DNA of 64,000 nucleotides from Bradyrhizobium niftali (GTDB lineage Bacteria; Pseudomonadota; Alphaproteobacteria; Rhizobiales; Xanthobacteraceae), in the NCBI RefSeq assembly GCF_004571025.1, contig NZ_SPQT01000008.1, positions 62,001 to 126,000 on the forward strand, written 5' to 3'. The notes below the pieces were generated by a model. That model made no database searches. It was not told where the DNA came from and worked only from the letters and a program-made list of their open reading frames with translations. The position numbers and the translations under genes are program-made. How positions within the stretch are numbered: the stretch's first letter is position 1; every line of letters starts with the position of its first letter. Shown here piece after piece: positions 53,763 to 60,980 of the stretch.

Positions 53763-54074
53763 AGGCGTCTTCCCCTGCCGGTGCATGAAGCCGCTTACGG
53801 CGGCAACTTGTAGCGGACGCCCACCGGACTGGCGTCAGCCTTGGCCGCAAGAATGATCGGGTTCAGGCGCCGAGGCAAATGCAATTTGGAATCGCTCGAA
53901 ACTATCGCGGCAGCTCAGTGTTGTGCGTTGCGACAACGGCACCCGGCGCAGCGACTGGACGCAACAGAGAAGACGTCGCACATGCGTGCCATCGCGTTCA
54001 GGCAGTTTCTTCAAGGTAACCCATCGGGCTAGGATCGACGCGAAAACAGCAACCAACATAAAGAGGCGGGAGAC
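53763..54074. other. Intergenic region between divergent genes, nothing recognised
   Basis: A 312-bp gap that must hold the promoters of the hydroxylase operon (minus) and the alpha/beta hydrolase (plus). I found no repeat family member, tRNA or convincing ORF. A ribosome site (GAGGCGGGAGAC) is present just before 54075. Confidence 0.6.
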
Positions 54075-54839
54075 ATGCCAAGGATCGATCGGGACGGCGT
54101 CGGGATCTACTACGAAGTTCACGGCGACGGGCCGCCGCTGCTGCTCACCCACGGCTACTCATCGACCTCGGCGATGTGGCATGAACAGGTCGATGCGCTC
54201 GCGAAGGACCACAAGCTTGTCTTGTGGGACATGCGTGGCCACGGCCAGTCCGACTATCCTGATGACCCCAAGGCCTACAGCGAAGCACTCACGGTCGGCG
54301 ACATGGCGGCGATCCTCGATGCCATCGGTGCCAAGCGCGCGATCATCGGCGGGCTGTCGCTCGGCGGCTACATGTCGCTGGCCTTCACGCGTGCCTATCC
54401 GCAACGCGTCCGCGCGCTGCTGATCATCGACACCGGTCCGGGCTTCAAGAAGGACGATGCGCGCGAGGCCTGGAACGCACGGGCGCTTGCCACCGCCGAC
54501 AGGCTCGATCGCGAAGGTCTCGACGTGTTGAAGGCGGCGACGCGCGAGCGCGCCACGGCGAGCCATCGCAATGCCAAGGGGCTGGCGCTTGCCGCACGCG
54601 GCATGCTGACCCAGCGCGATGCGCGGGTGATCGAGCTCTTGCCCGACATCAAAGTGCCCTGCCTGATCGTGGTCGGCGCCGACGACACGCCGTTCCTGGC
54701 CGCATCCGACTACATGGCGGCCAAGATCCCCGGCGCACAAAAGGTCGTGATCCCCGCCGCCGGACACGCCGTCAACATCGATCAGCCCAAGGCATTTGTT
54801 GACGCGGTGCTGCCTTTCCTGAAGAACTTGCCGCAATAG
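54075..54839 (+). CDS. Alpha/beta hydrolase
   Basis: A 254-residue alpha/beta-hydrolase fold enzyme. THGYSSTSAMWHEQ carries the oxyanion segment, GGLSLGGYMS the nucleophile serine, VVGADDTPF the acid, and IPAAGHAVNID the histidine. The cap is short (RALATADRLDREGLDVLKA). Similar proteins include 3-oxoadipate enol-lactonase-like and epoxide hydrolase-like enzymes, but the cap is not diagnostic. Followed 25 bases later by a small secreted protein gene in the same direction. Confidence 0.88.
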   Translation: MPRIDRDGVGIYYEVHGDGPPLLLTHGYSSTSAMWHEQVDALAKDHKLVLWDMRGHGQSDYPDDPKAYSEALTVGDMAAILDAIGAKRAIIGGLSLGGYMSLAFTRAYPQRVRALLIIDTGPGFKKDDAREAWNARALATADRLDREGLDVLKAATRERATASHRNAKGLALAARGMLTQRDARVIELLPDIKVPCLIVVGADDTPFLAASDYMAAKIPGAQKVVIPAAGHAVNIDQPKAFVDAVLPFLKNLPQ

Positions 54840-54864
54840 GCCGGCCTGACGAGGACTTGAGGCG

Positions 54865-55206
54865 ATGAAGCGAGCGATGTTGGTTGCGGGCGTCATGGCG
54901 ACACTTTTCCCGGCGTCGGTGCAGGCCGAGCCGTTCGGCACCATGCCGCCGCGCCAGCCCTTCGTCGCGACCTTGTCGAACAACACGCCGCTCGCCTTCG
55001 GCATGGACGCCGAGCAGACCGCGCGCGCTTTGGGGCAGCCGCTGCAATATGTGCGGGGTCGTCCCGGCAACGAGATCTACCTCGCGCTTCGCAACCTCGG
55101 CGGCAGCGGGCTGATCCCCTACCGCCACCGCCTGTTCCTGCAATTCCGTCATGGACGGCTGGCAGGTTGGAAGGAGGATTACGGCGAGAACTGGATGTGG
55201 GAGTGA
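54865..55206 (+). CDS. Small secreted hypothetical protein (113 aa)
   Basis: A 113-residue protein with a clear signal peptide MKRAMLVAGVMATLFPASVQA cleaved near 21. The mature part has TPLAFGMDAEQTARALGQPL and YLALRNLGGSGLIPYRHRLF then FRHGRLAGWKEDYGENWMWE, resembling a short SmpA/BamE-like fold: a helix reading G-M-xx-xQ-xx-xxLG-xP followed by strands. That likeness is suggestive only. Probably periplasmic. It may be co-transcribed with the hydrolase upstream. Confidence 0.78.
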   Translation: MKRAMLVAGVMATLFPASVQAEPFGTMPPRQPFVATLSNNTPLAFGMDAEQTARALGQPLQYVRGRPGNEIYLALRNLGGSGLIPYRHRLFLQFRHGRLAGWKEDYGENWMWE

Positions 55207-55227
55207 GAGCGGCCACACAGCCGCCTC

Positions 55228-55342
55228 CCCTGATCCAGAGGAGCTTGCGAAGCAAGCGTCTCGAAGGATGAAGGCCCCGCTGAAGCGTCTCGGCCTCTAT
55301 CCCTCGAGACGCGCGCAAGGGCGCGCTCCTCAGGATGAGGAG
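55228..55342. repeat. Intergenic repeat ending in CTCCTCAGGATGAGG
   Basis: Contains GAGGAGCTTGCGAAGCAAGCG and TCTCGAAGGATGAAGG, then CCCTCGAGACGCGC and GCGCGCTCCTCAGGATGAGG. It is a member of the common rhizobial element that begins or ends CCTCATCCTGAGGAGC. Only one copy was seen in this window. Confidence 0.6.
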
Positions 55343-55381
55343 AGAGATCAGAGTTTGTAGTAACCAAGAAGGACAACCCGC

Positions 55382-56056
55382 GTGGGACAAGACATCAAAC
55401 TGACCGCCTCCGACAATTTCCAGCTCGGCGCCTATCGCGCTGATCCCGCAGGCAGCCCCAAGGGCGCGGTGGTGGTGATCCAGGAGATCTTCGGGGTCAA
55501 TCATCATATCCGCTCGGTCTGCGATCGGCTCGCCGGGGAAGGCTATGTCGCGATCGCGCCGTCGATCTTCGACCGCACCTCGCCGAACTTCCAGTCGGGC
55601 TACACGCCCGATGAGATCGCCGAAGCGCGCAAGTTCGTAGCCAATCCCGACTGGGAGGCGATGCTGCGCGACACGCAAGCCGCGATCGATGCGGTCAGAA
55701 GCGTCGGCCCGGTCGGCATCATCGGCTTTTGCCTCGGCGGCAGCGTCGCCTTCGTCGCGGCGACGCGGCTGAGCGGCCTCAAGGCCGCGATCGGCTATTA
55801 CGGCGGCGCGGTCGTGCGCTTTGCAGAGGAGACGCCGAAGGTGCCGACGCAACTGCATTTCGGCGAGAAGGATGCCGGCATCCCCCTGACCGACGTCGAA
55901 ACCGTCAAGGCAAAACGGCCGGACGTGGAGGTCTTCATCTATCCGGGTGCCCAGCACGGCTTCCATTGCGACGAGCGCGCGAGCTACGACAAGGCGAGTG
56001 CCGACATCGCCTGGCCGCGCAGCATGGCGTTTTTCGCGAAACATTTGACGAAGTAG
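55382..56056 (+). CDS. Dienelactone hydrolase family protein
   Basis: A 224-residue DLH-fold esterase. QEIFGVNHHIRSVCDRLAGEGY is the family N-terminal block with the conserved glutamate, GIIGFCLGGSVAFVAA the cysteine nucleophile, HFGEKDAGIPLTDV the aspartate and YPGAQHGFHCDER the histidine. Triad C-D-H is complete. The start is a GTG at 55382 (VGQDIKLTASDNF) with AAGGA upstream. In modified ortho-cleavage pathways DLH opens dienelactone; broader carboxylesterase roles are known in the family. Confidence 0.9.
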   Translation: MGQDIKLTASDNFQLGAYRADPAGSPKGAVVVIQEIFGVNHHIRSVCDRLAGEGYVAIAPSIFDRTSPNFQSGYTPDEIAEARKFVANPDWEAMLRDTQAAIDAVRSVGPVGIIGFCLGGSVAFVAATRLSGLKAAIGYYGGAVVRFAEETPKVPTQLHFGEKDAGIPLTDVETVKAKRPDVEVFIYPGAQHGFHCDERASYDKASADIAWPRSMAFFAKHLTK

Positions 56057-56076
56057 CGCGCGCGACTTTCTTCTCA

Positions 56077-56184
56077 GTCATTCCGGGATGCGCCGCGAAG
56101 CGGTGCAGGCCCGGAATCCATTCCTCCACAAGCGCTGGCGCACGATGGATTCCGGGCTCGCGCTACGCGCGCCCCGGAATGACG
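56077..56184. repeat. Palindromic intergenic repeat, family A short form, copy 4
   Basis: GTCATTCCGGGATGCGCC to GCGCGCCCCGGAATGAC. Inner arms GGCCCGGAATCCAT and ATGGATTCCGGGCTC. It lacks the GGTAACYCCGAGTC core seen in copies 1 and 2. Nearly the same as 56803-56911. Confidence 0.85.
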
Positions 56185-56290
56185 AGAGAGGAGAGACGGC
56201 GCCGCTCCTCAAGCGGGAATCGGGTGGGCGCGACCTGACGCCCGGCGGTAGGGTTGGCCAATCAAGCCAACACACGCCGGGAGAAACGTC

Positions 56291-56773
56291 ATGCAGCGCG
56301 CCAACACGAACCTCGTCATCCGCAATCCCTTCGGCACGATGGACGTCCCGGGCCCGGACGATTCAGAAGTCATGGACTATGCCGCGACCGCAACGCTCGC
56401 CGGCGATGGCGCCGACGTCAATGCGGGGCATTGGGCGTCCATTCCGACATCGATCGACCCACTCGAGGGCATCTGGGCCAGTCGCTGGAACGGCGGTGCC
56501 GATCCGACCATTGCTGGCGATACGCCGGACACATGGAAGCAGGGCCGCGCGGAAATTCGCGTCGTGGGCGATCGGGTCTATCTCCGCTTCGACTGGGACA
56601 ATGGCCGCCGGCACGGGCTGATCGACACTGCACGCGAGGGCGCGGGCCGCCTCGTCGGCAAATACATCAACCTGACCAATCCTGCGATCACGCGGCCGTG
56701 GATCGGGCGCGTGGTCGATGCGACACGCATCGACGGATGCTTTCCGAACGGGCGGCTGGATTTCAGGAGATAG
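56291..56773 (+). CDS. Conserved hypothetical protein (160 aa)
   Basis: A 160-residue soluble protein without signal peptide or membrane segment. Visible: an acidic N-terminus (MDVPGPDDSEVMDYAAT), SIDPLEGIWASRWNGGADPT, then beta-rich RAEIRVVGDRVYLRFDWDNG and LVGKYINLTNPAITRPWIGR. The WxSRW...GxA pattern and strands look like a small ligand-binding beta-barrel, but I do not recognise the family. It is flanked on both sides by nearly identical palindromic repeats. Confidence 0.7.
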   Translation: MQRANTNLVIRNPFGTMDVPGPDDSEVMDYAATATLAGDGADVNAGHWASIPTSIDPLEGIWASRWNGGADPTIAGDTPDTWKQGRAEIRVVGDRVYLRFDWDNGRRHGLIDTAREGAGRLVGKYINLTNPAITRPWIGRVVDATRIDGCFPNGRLDFRR

Positions 56774-56802
56774 GTCGCGAGGTCGCCGACATCATGTTCC
56801 CT

Positions 56803-56911
56803 GTCATTCCGGGATGCGCCGCGCAGCGGTGCAGGCCCGGAATCCATCGTGCGTCGGAAATGGTGGAGGAATGGATTCCGGGCTCGCGACTTCGTCGCGC
56901 CCCGGAATGAC
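56803..56911. repeat. Palindromic intergenic repeat, family A short form, copy 5
   Basis: GTCATTCCGGGATGCGCC to GTCGCGCCCCGGAATGAC with inner CCCGGAATCCATCG and ATGGATTCCGGGCTCG. It is almost the same as 56077-56184; the pair flanks the hypothetical gene at 56291-56773. Confidence 0.85.
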
Positions 56912-56924
56912 GAAAGAGAGAGAG

Positions 56925-57659
56925 CTAGAACCAGCGCTCGCCGACGAACACGGTGTCGCCCGGAGCCAACGGCGTGCCGAGCGGAACCACGGCGCGCATG
57001 GCGCCGCCGGCTTCGGTGTGCGTCACGGTGACGACGTCGCGCTTGGCGCGGGGCGAGAAGCCGCCGGCGATCGCGACGGCGCTCTCGACCGTCATGTTCG
57101 GCACGTAAGGATATTGGCCGGGCGCTGTGACTTCGCCGAGAATGAAGAACGGGCGATAGGCTTCGATCTCGACGGCAACCGAAGGCTCGCGGATGTAGCC
57201 GTTGCGCAGGCGCGCGGCGATTTCACCGGCGAGACCCGCCGTGGTGCGGCCACGCGCCGGCACCGCGCCGATCAGCGGCATGGTGATGGAACCGCCGGCA
57301 TCGATCGCGTAGCTGTTGGTGAGACCTTCCTGGCCGTAGACCACGACGCGCAGCTTGTCGCCGGCATCGAGATGGTAGGAGGCGTCATAGCGGGCCGGCG
57401 CGGCGTAACCGACCGGCATCGGCGCAGGCGCGGAGGCAAAGGAATTGCGCAGCGCGCCGATGGCGCCGCCACTGTCAGCGACGACAACCGGCTGCGGTGC
57501 GTTGTAGGGCTGGCCATAGGCCATGGAATCGAGATCGGCGCGCGGCTGCATCACCGCGACGGGACCGGCGGTCTGCATGCAGCCGCCAAGGGCAAGCGCG
57601 GCGGACGCTGCCAGGGACGCTGCCAAGATCGACCATCGAAACGCGCGTGCAACCGGCAC
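56925..57659 (-). CDS. Polysaccharide export outer-membrane lipoprotein (Wza/BexD-like)
   Basis: A 244-residue lipoprotein. The signal sequence ends in the lipobox LALGGCMQ. A Poly_export domain follows (YHLDAGDKLRVVVYGQEGLTNSYAIDAGG), then a SLBB-type segment (FILGEVTAPGQYPYVPNMTVESAVAIAGG). The protein is shorter than Wza and would form a small outer-membrane or periplasmic export ring. The start is a GTG at 57659 (VPVARAFRWSIL), with GAGGG upstream, chosen because it places the signal peptide at the N-terminus. No other capsule genes are adjacent. Confidence 0.87.
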   Translation of the reverse strand: MPVARAFRWSILAASLAASAALALGGCMQTAGPVAVMQPRADLDSMAYGQPYNAPQPVVVADSGGAIGALRNSFASAPAPMPVGYAAPARYDASYHLDAGDKLRVVVYGQEGLTNSYAIDAGGSITMPLIGAVPARGRTTAGLAGEIAARLRNGYIREPSVAVEIEAYRPFFILGEVTAPGQYPYVPNMTVESAVAIAGGFSPRAKRDVVTVTHTEAGGAMRAVVPLGTPLAPGDTVFVGERWF

Positions 57660-57772
57660 CGGACCTATCCCTCGAAACGAGACGGCTCCAGTGATGCACC
57701 GGTTATGGTTAATAAAGCGTTGAACGGGGCTTGGGGTCGCGACGATGCGGACGCGGTGGCAGCCGTACACTC

Positions 57773-57932
57773 CGTCATACCCGGGCTCGTCCCGCCTGCG
57801 CGGCCGAAGCCGCTCCAGCGAGGCGAAGGCCCGGGCATCCACGATTTTTTCTTGCGGCACCAAGAACGTGGATGGCCGGGACATAGGCGAGCGAAGCGAC
57901 GCCCTCCTTCGGACGGCTATGCCCGGCCATGA
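57773..57932. repeat. Intergenic palindromic repeat
   Basis: GTCATACCCGGGCTCGTCCC to GGCTATGCCCGGCCATGAG, with GGCCCGGGCATCCACG and CGTGGATGGCCGGGACA as the inner arms and a CGAGCGAAGCGACG tail. It fills most of the gap between the export lipoprotein and msrA. Confidence 0.7.
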
Positions 57933-57948
57933 GGAGTCTGTAGTTAGC

Positions 57949-58605
57949 CTACGCGCTCACGCCGACGCCGATCGGGCAGGACACGCCGGTGCCGCCGAGA
58001 CCGCAATAGCCGGCGGGATTCTTGGCCAGATATTGCTGATGGTAGTCCTCGGCGAAATAGAATGCGCCGGCGGGCGCGATCTCGGTGGTGATGGCACCAA
58101 GGCCCTTGGCTGCGAGCGCCTTCTGATAGAGCGCCTTCGACTCATCGGCCGCTTTCCTCTGCGCATCCGAGTAAGTGTAGATCGCGCTTCGGTACTGCGT
58201 GCCGACGTCATTGCCCTGGCGCATGCCCTGCGTCGGGTTGTGGCTCTCCCAGAACGTCTTCAAGAGCTTCTCGTAGGAGATCTTCTTCGGATCGAACACG
58301 ACCAGCACCACTTCGGTGTGGCCGGTGCGTCCCGAACAGGTCTCCTCGTAGGTCGGATTCGGCGTGTGGCCGCCGGCATAGCCGACGGCGGTGGTGTAAA
58401 CGCCATCGCCAAGCTCCCAGAACTTGCGCTCGGCGCCCCAGAAGCAGCCGAGCCCGAACACCGCCTGCTCGAGGCCGGCGGGATAAGGCGGCTGCAACTT
58501 GCTGCCGTTGACGAAATGGGTGGTCGCGGTCGGGATGGCCTGCGCACGGCCCGGCAGCGCCTCAGTTGCGCTCGGCAATGCGGTGGTCTTGCGCATGAAC
58601 AGCAT
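57949..58605 (-). CDS. msrA: Peptide-methionine (S)-S-oxide reductase
   Basis: A 218-residue MsrA that repairs oxidised methionine. The active-site motif GCFWGAERKFWEL is intact, followed by VGYAGGHTPNPTYEETCSGRTGHTEVV and FWESHNPTQGMRQGNDVGTQYRS. The recycling cysteines are in GYCGLGGTGVSCP at the end. The start MLFMRKTTALP has GGAGATCCGTCC upstream and is preferred to one 14 codons earlier. There is no MsrB domain. Confidence 0.94.
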   Translation of the reverse strand: MLFMRKTTALPSATEALPGRAQAIPTATTHFVNGSKLQPPYPAGLEQAVFGLGCFWGAERKFWELGDGVYTTAVGYAGGHTPNPTYEETCSGRTGHTEVVLVVFDPKKISYEKLLKTFWESHNPTQGMRQGNDVGTQYRSAIYTYSDAQRKAADESKALYQKALAAKGLGAITTEIAPAGAFYFAEDYHQQYLAKNPAGYCGLGGTGVSCPIGVGVSA

Positions 58606-58750
58606 GGACGGATCTCCGAAGAACGAACTGTCCGTCGCGTGAGCCAACTCGAAAAACCAGGCGCTCAGGCGGCGTGCTCGCGATCAGGTGGGAATATAGG
58701 CATTTACGCTCGAAGGGGCAGCCCTGTTACGGCGCCCTGATGTGCGGCGT

Positions 58751-59068
58751 TCAGTCCCGCGAATAGCCGATCAGGGGCTTGCGCGGGCGGAACAGGATCA
58801 TCAGCAGGATGCCGACAATGCCGAGGACGGCGAACACCGGCTGGTCCAGCACGAGGCGGATCACCGAGGTCCAGAGCCAGGGCGCCTTGGCCTCGACCCA
58901 GGTCCGGAACGCCGACTGGCTGGCCTGATTGATGTCGTTCCAGAACTGGCCGAACCGGGTGAATTTGAGGGTCTGGTCGGCCACCCAGCGGGCGCCGTCA
59001 TAGACCATGAAAATGAACCCGCCGGCGAGCAGCAACAGCCCAATCAGTCGGAAAAAGCCGCGGATCAT
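58751..59068 (-). CDS. Small inner-membrane protein (105 aa)
   Basis: A 105-residue protein with two membrane helices: FFRLIGLLLLAGGFIFMVYDG at the N-terminus and PVFAVLGIVGILLMILFRPR near the C-terminus. The loop (DQTLKFTRFGQFWNDINQAS) is about 50 residues and probably periplasmic. It resembles a conserved rhizobial hypothetical family; no function is known to me. It is divergent from rpsT. Confidence 0.8.
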   Translation of the reverse strand: MIRGFFRLIGLLLLAGGFIFMVYDGARWVADQTLKFTRFGQFWNDINQASQSAFRTWVEAKAPWLWTSVIRLVLDQPVFAVLGIVGILLMILFRPRKPLIGYSRD

Positions 59069-59430
59069 GCCTCACCTTATATGGTCGTCCAATCGGCGGA
59101 CCTAAAGAAACGCCGCCAGCCAATAGCCGCAAGGCGGCAGAAATTCAACCTCTTCAGGGCGTTACGGCACCCATCCGGGCCGCCCGGGGCCGGTTTTCCA
59201 AGCCTTGAAAGCGTTGACGGTGCCAAAGACCCTCTCTATAAGGGCGCCAACTGGCGGCGGGCGCAATCCTGCCGCCGCTGTTCTTTGAGCAGTTGCAGGC
59301 TCTTTGAGGCCTCGTGTTCCGGGAACAGCCTTGAACCGAACACCCTAAATCCGAGCGTCGATTACGCGGTCAAGCAAGCCGGCGCTACCCGACCAAGACG
59401 CGACCGGTACCCGCAAAGGACATTGAGACC
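59069..59430 (+). promoter_or_regulatory. rpsT upstream region with promoter and structured leader
   Basis: A sigma-70 promoter TTGACG-N17-TATAAG lies at 59214-59242. The transcript would have a leader of about 180 bases, which contains a strong stem GGCGGCGGG/CCTGCCGCC near 59253-59276. Such a long leader before S20 could serve autoregulation; this is inference. Confidence 0.75.
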
Positions 59431-59697
59431 ATGGCCAATACCACCTCCGCCAAGAAAGCGACGCGCAAGATCGCCCGCCGCACCGCCGTCAACAAGTCGC
59501 GCCGCACCCAGATGCGTGGCGCCGTGCGCAACGTCGAGGAAGCGATCAAGACCGGCGACCGCGCCGCCGCCGTGAAGGCGCTGGCCAATGCCGAGCCCGC
59601 CTTGATGCGCGCCGCCCAGCGCAACATCATTCACAAGAACAATGCCAGCCGCAAAGTCTCGCGGCTCACCGCGCAGATCGCCAAGCTCGCCAAGTAA
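59431..59697 (+). CDS. rpsT: 30S ribosomal protein S20
   Basis: An 88-residue basic ribosomal protein that binds 16S rRNA early in 30S assembly. MANTTSAKKATRKIARRTAV, the RRTQMRGAVRNVEEAIKTGD helix and the end IHKNNASRKVSRLTAQIAKL are diagnostic. It stands alone with its own promoter and terminator, next to dnaA as in other Rhizobiales. Confidence 0.97.
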   Translation: MANTTSAKKATRKIARRTAVNKSRRTQMRGAVRNVEEAIKTGDRAAAVKALANAEPALMRAAQRNIIHKNNASRKVSRLTAQIAKLAK

Positions 59698-59789
59698 GTT
59701 CGCGAAGTAGGTTCGCGAACCAGGTTCGCCAAGCGATCTGGTTGCAATCATTCGATCGGTTGATCCGCTCGACATCGCGCTCGTCAATC

Positions 59790-59814
59790 AGCCCGGCCTC
59801 GCGCCGGGCTTTTT
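59790..59814 (+). terminator. Intrinsic terminator of rpsT
   Basis: AGCCCGGC-CTCGC-GCCGGGCT followed by TTTTG, about 93 bases after the rpsT stop. Confidence 0.88.
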
Positions 59815-60691
59815 GCTGCCTGTCATATTCACGCAAGCAGTCGCGCGCCGCACCAATCTTCGATTGGAGGATTTGCATCTCCGCACTATGATGCCTTCCG
59901 TAATTTTACCTGCAGTCTTGTTTGCGGGCGATATTGCAACAGCGGAAACTTTCAGTGCAGTGCGAAAAACCCTTGCGAGGCAAGGCTAACTCGCATCTGC
60001 ACGCGCGCCAAGTTCTGCACACCGTAGTTTCACCGGAATGCATCTCGCGGTGGAGTTACCCTGTGAAACGAGACTCAAAAAACGATGTCTCGCTAATCAC
60101 TTATCGACATAGCGATCACAAGCATTTGGAAAATTCGTTTGCACGTCGTGCGCGTGACGCTTTTGTAAAAAATTTTTGGCGGTGACGGGGATTTGTCACA
60201 TGACGCGGTGCATTTTCGATTCTGTGCACGAATCCAAAAACTTGCTCACGAGCCTGTGCACAAGTCGCGCGCGGCGTTAACGCTGGTCAAGTTTTTTGAT
60301 GCCTCAAGTGTGAATCAATTTCGTTGCGAGTCTTTCCGCTTAGTGTATTCCTTAAGTCGTTCGCGGCGCCCACGATCTTGAGACCAGCGCGGTTTTGGAA
60401 ACGGGGCGAGCGTGCAAATCGGCGGCGGTGTGCACGTTGGCGACGCTTCAACAAGCGATTGTCGGTTCAAAACCCATAGCAACATGGGAATGGTAGTTCT
60501 TTGTCTGAATGTCTCCAAGCGAGATCCAAGCGCAAACGAGAGACATCTTGAACTACCAACGACAGGCGTGATTGGCGAAGCCGGGCGAACGAACAGTGCA
60601 GACGGGCAGGACATCGGCGACTTTGGCCGCGGGTGTCTTCAGGACACGCAGGACCTTGCCGTGAGCAATCACGGCAGGACGGGGAGGTATC
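59815..60691. other. Gene-poor region upstream of dnaA, possible origin or dnaA control region
   Basis: No credible protein gene. The stretch 60060-60340 is AT-richer than its surroundings and holds five CcrM (GANTC) sites: 60072, 60218, 60230, 60312 and 60328. DnaA-box-like sequences with one mismatch each are TTATCGACA (60101-60109) and TTGTGCACA on the minus strand (60255-60263). An AT tract, TTTTGTAAAAAATTTTT, is at 60162-60178. TCGCTA/TAGCGA arms flank the first box. A weak promoter TTGCGA-N16-TATTCC begins at 60324 and includes a GANTC site. These fit an alphaproteobacterial dnaA regulatory region; origin function is unproven. Confidence 0.45.
60657..60676 (+). promoter_or_regulatory. 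Tetraloop hairpin in the dnaA leader
   Basis: TGCCGTGA-GCAA-TCACGGCA: a perfect 8-bp stem with a GNRA tetraloop, ending five bases before the GGGGAGG ribosome site of the small ORF at 60692. Confidence 0.55.
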
Positions 60692-60805
60692 ATGTCTTAC
60701 GGACAGAACGCGGTATTGAAACAAGTTTTCCATTCCAATGATGCCGTTCTAAATCCGTCGGACATCCAGCCTCCCGCGTGTGACGGAGCGCCGAGTACGC
60801 GCTGA
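60692..60805 (+). CDS. Possible 37-residue leader ORF upstream of dnaA
   Basis: A 37-codon ORF (MSYGQNAVLKQVFHSNDAVL to PPACDGAPSTR) with the strongest ribosome site of the region, GGGGAGGTATC, ideally placed. It lies 175 bases before dnaA and just after a tetraloop hairpin. There is no signal peptide or known motif. It could be a leader peptide whose translation affects dnaA expression, or chance. Coding is uncertain; the ribosome site is the only direct evidence. Confidence 0.35.
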   Translation: MSYGQNAVLKQVFHSNDAVLNPSDIQPPACDGAPSTR

Positions 60806-60899
60806 CCTCGCGACCCCTCCATCTTTGACATCGCTGATCGGACGCGGCGTTCTCGCCGAACGGTCGAGCCATGCCTGACGATGGACTCGCTTTGAGGTC

Positions 60900-60941
60900 G
60901 CGCCATGCCAGGACCCCTATGGCAGGAACCCTGCATGGCGC
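60900..60941 (+). promoter_or_regulatory. Inverted repeat in the dnaA 5' leader
   Basis: GCGCCATGC (60900-60908) and GCATGGCGC (60933-60941) are perfect 9-bp arms around 24 bases. Within the loop GCAGG-AAC-CCTGC can form an alternative hairpin that shares two bases with the right arm, so the two folds compete. It ends 39 bases before the dnaA ATG. Confidence 0.5.
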
Positions 60942-60980
60942 TCACAACGCAACTATATCTCTCAAGAGAAGTTTTTGACG

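Noticed and set aside
59922..60185. An 87-codon ORF in the region before dnaA
   Set aside because: It crosses the AT-rich GANTC region, has no ribosome site and no recognisable sequence.
60412..60741. A 109-codon plus-strand ORF upstream of dnaA
   Set aside because: No ribosome site, unusual composition, and it runs through the tetraloop hairpin and the better ribosome site of the small ORF at 60692.
59815..60980. Confirmed oriC
   Set aside because: No perfect TTATCCACA box was found; several alphaproteobacteria place oriC near hemE, away from dnaA. Kept only as a possible origin or control region.
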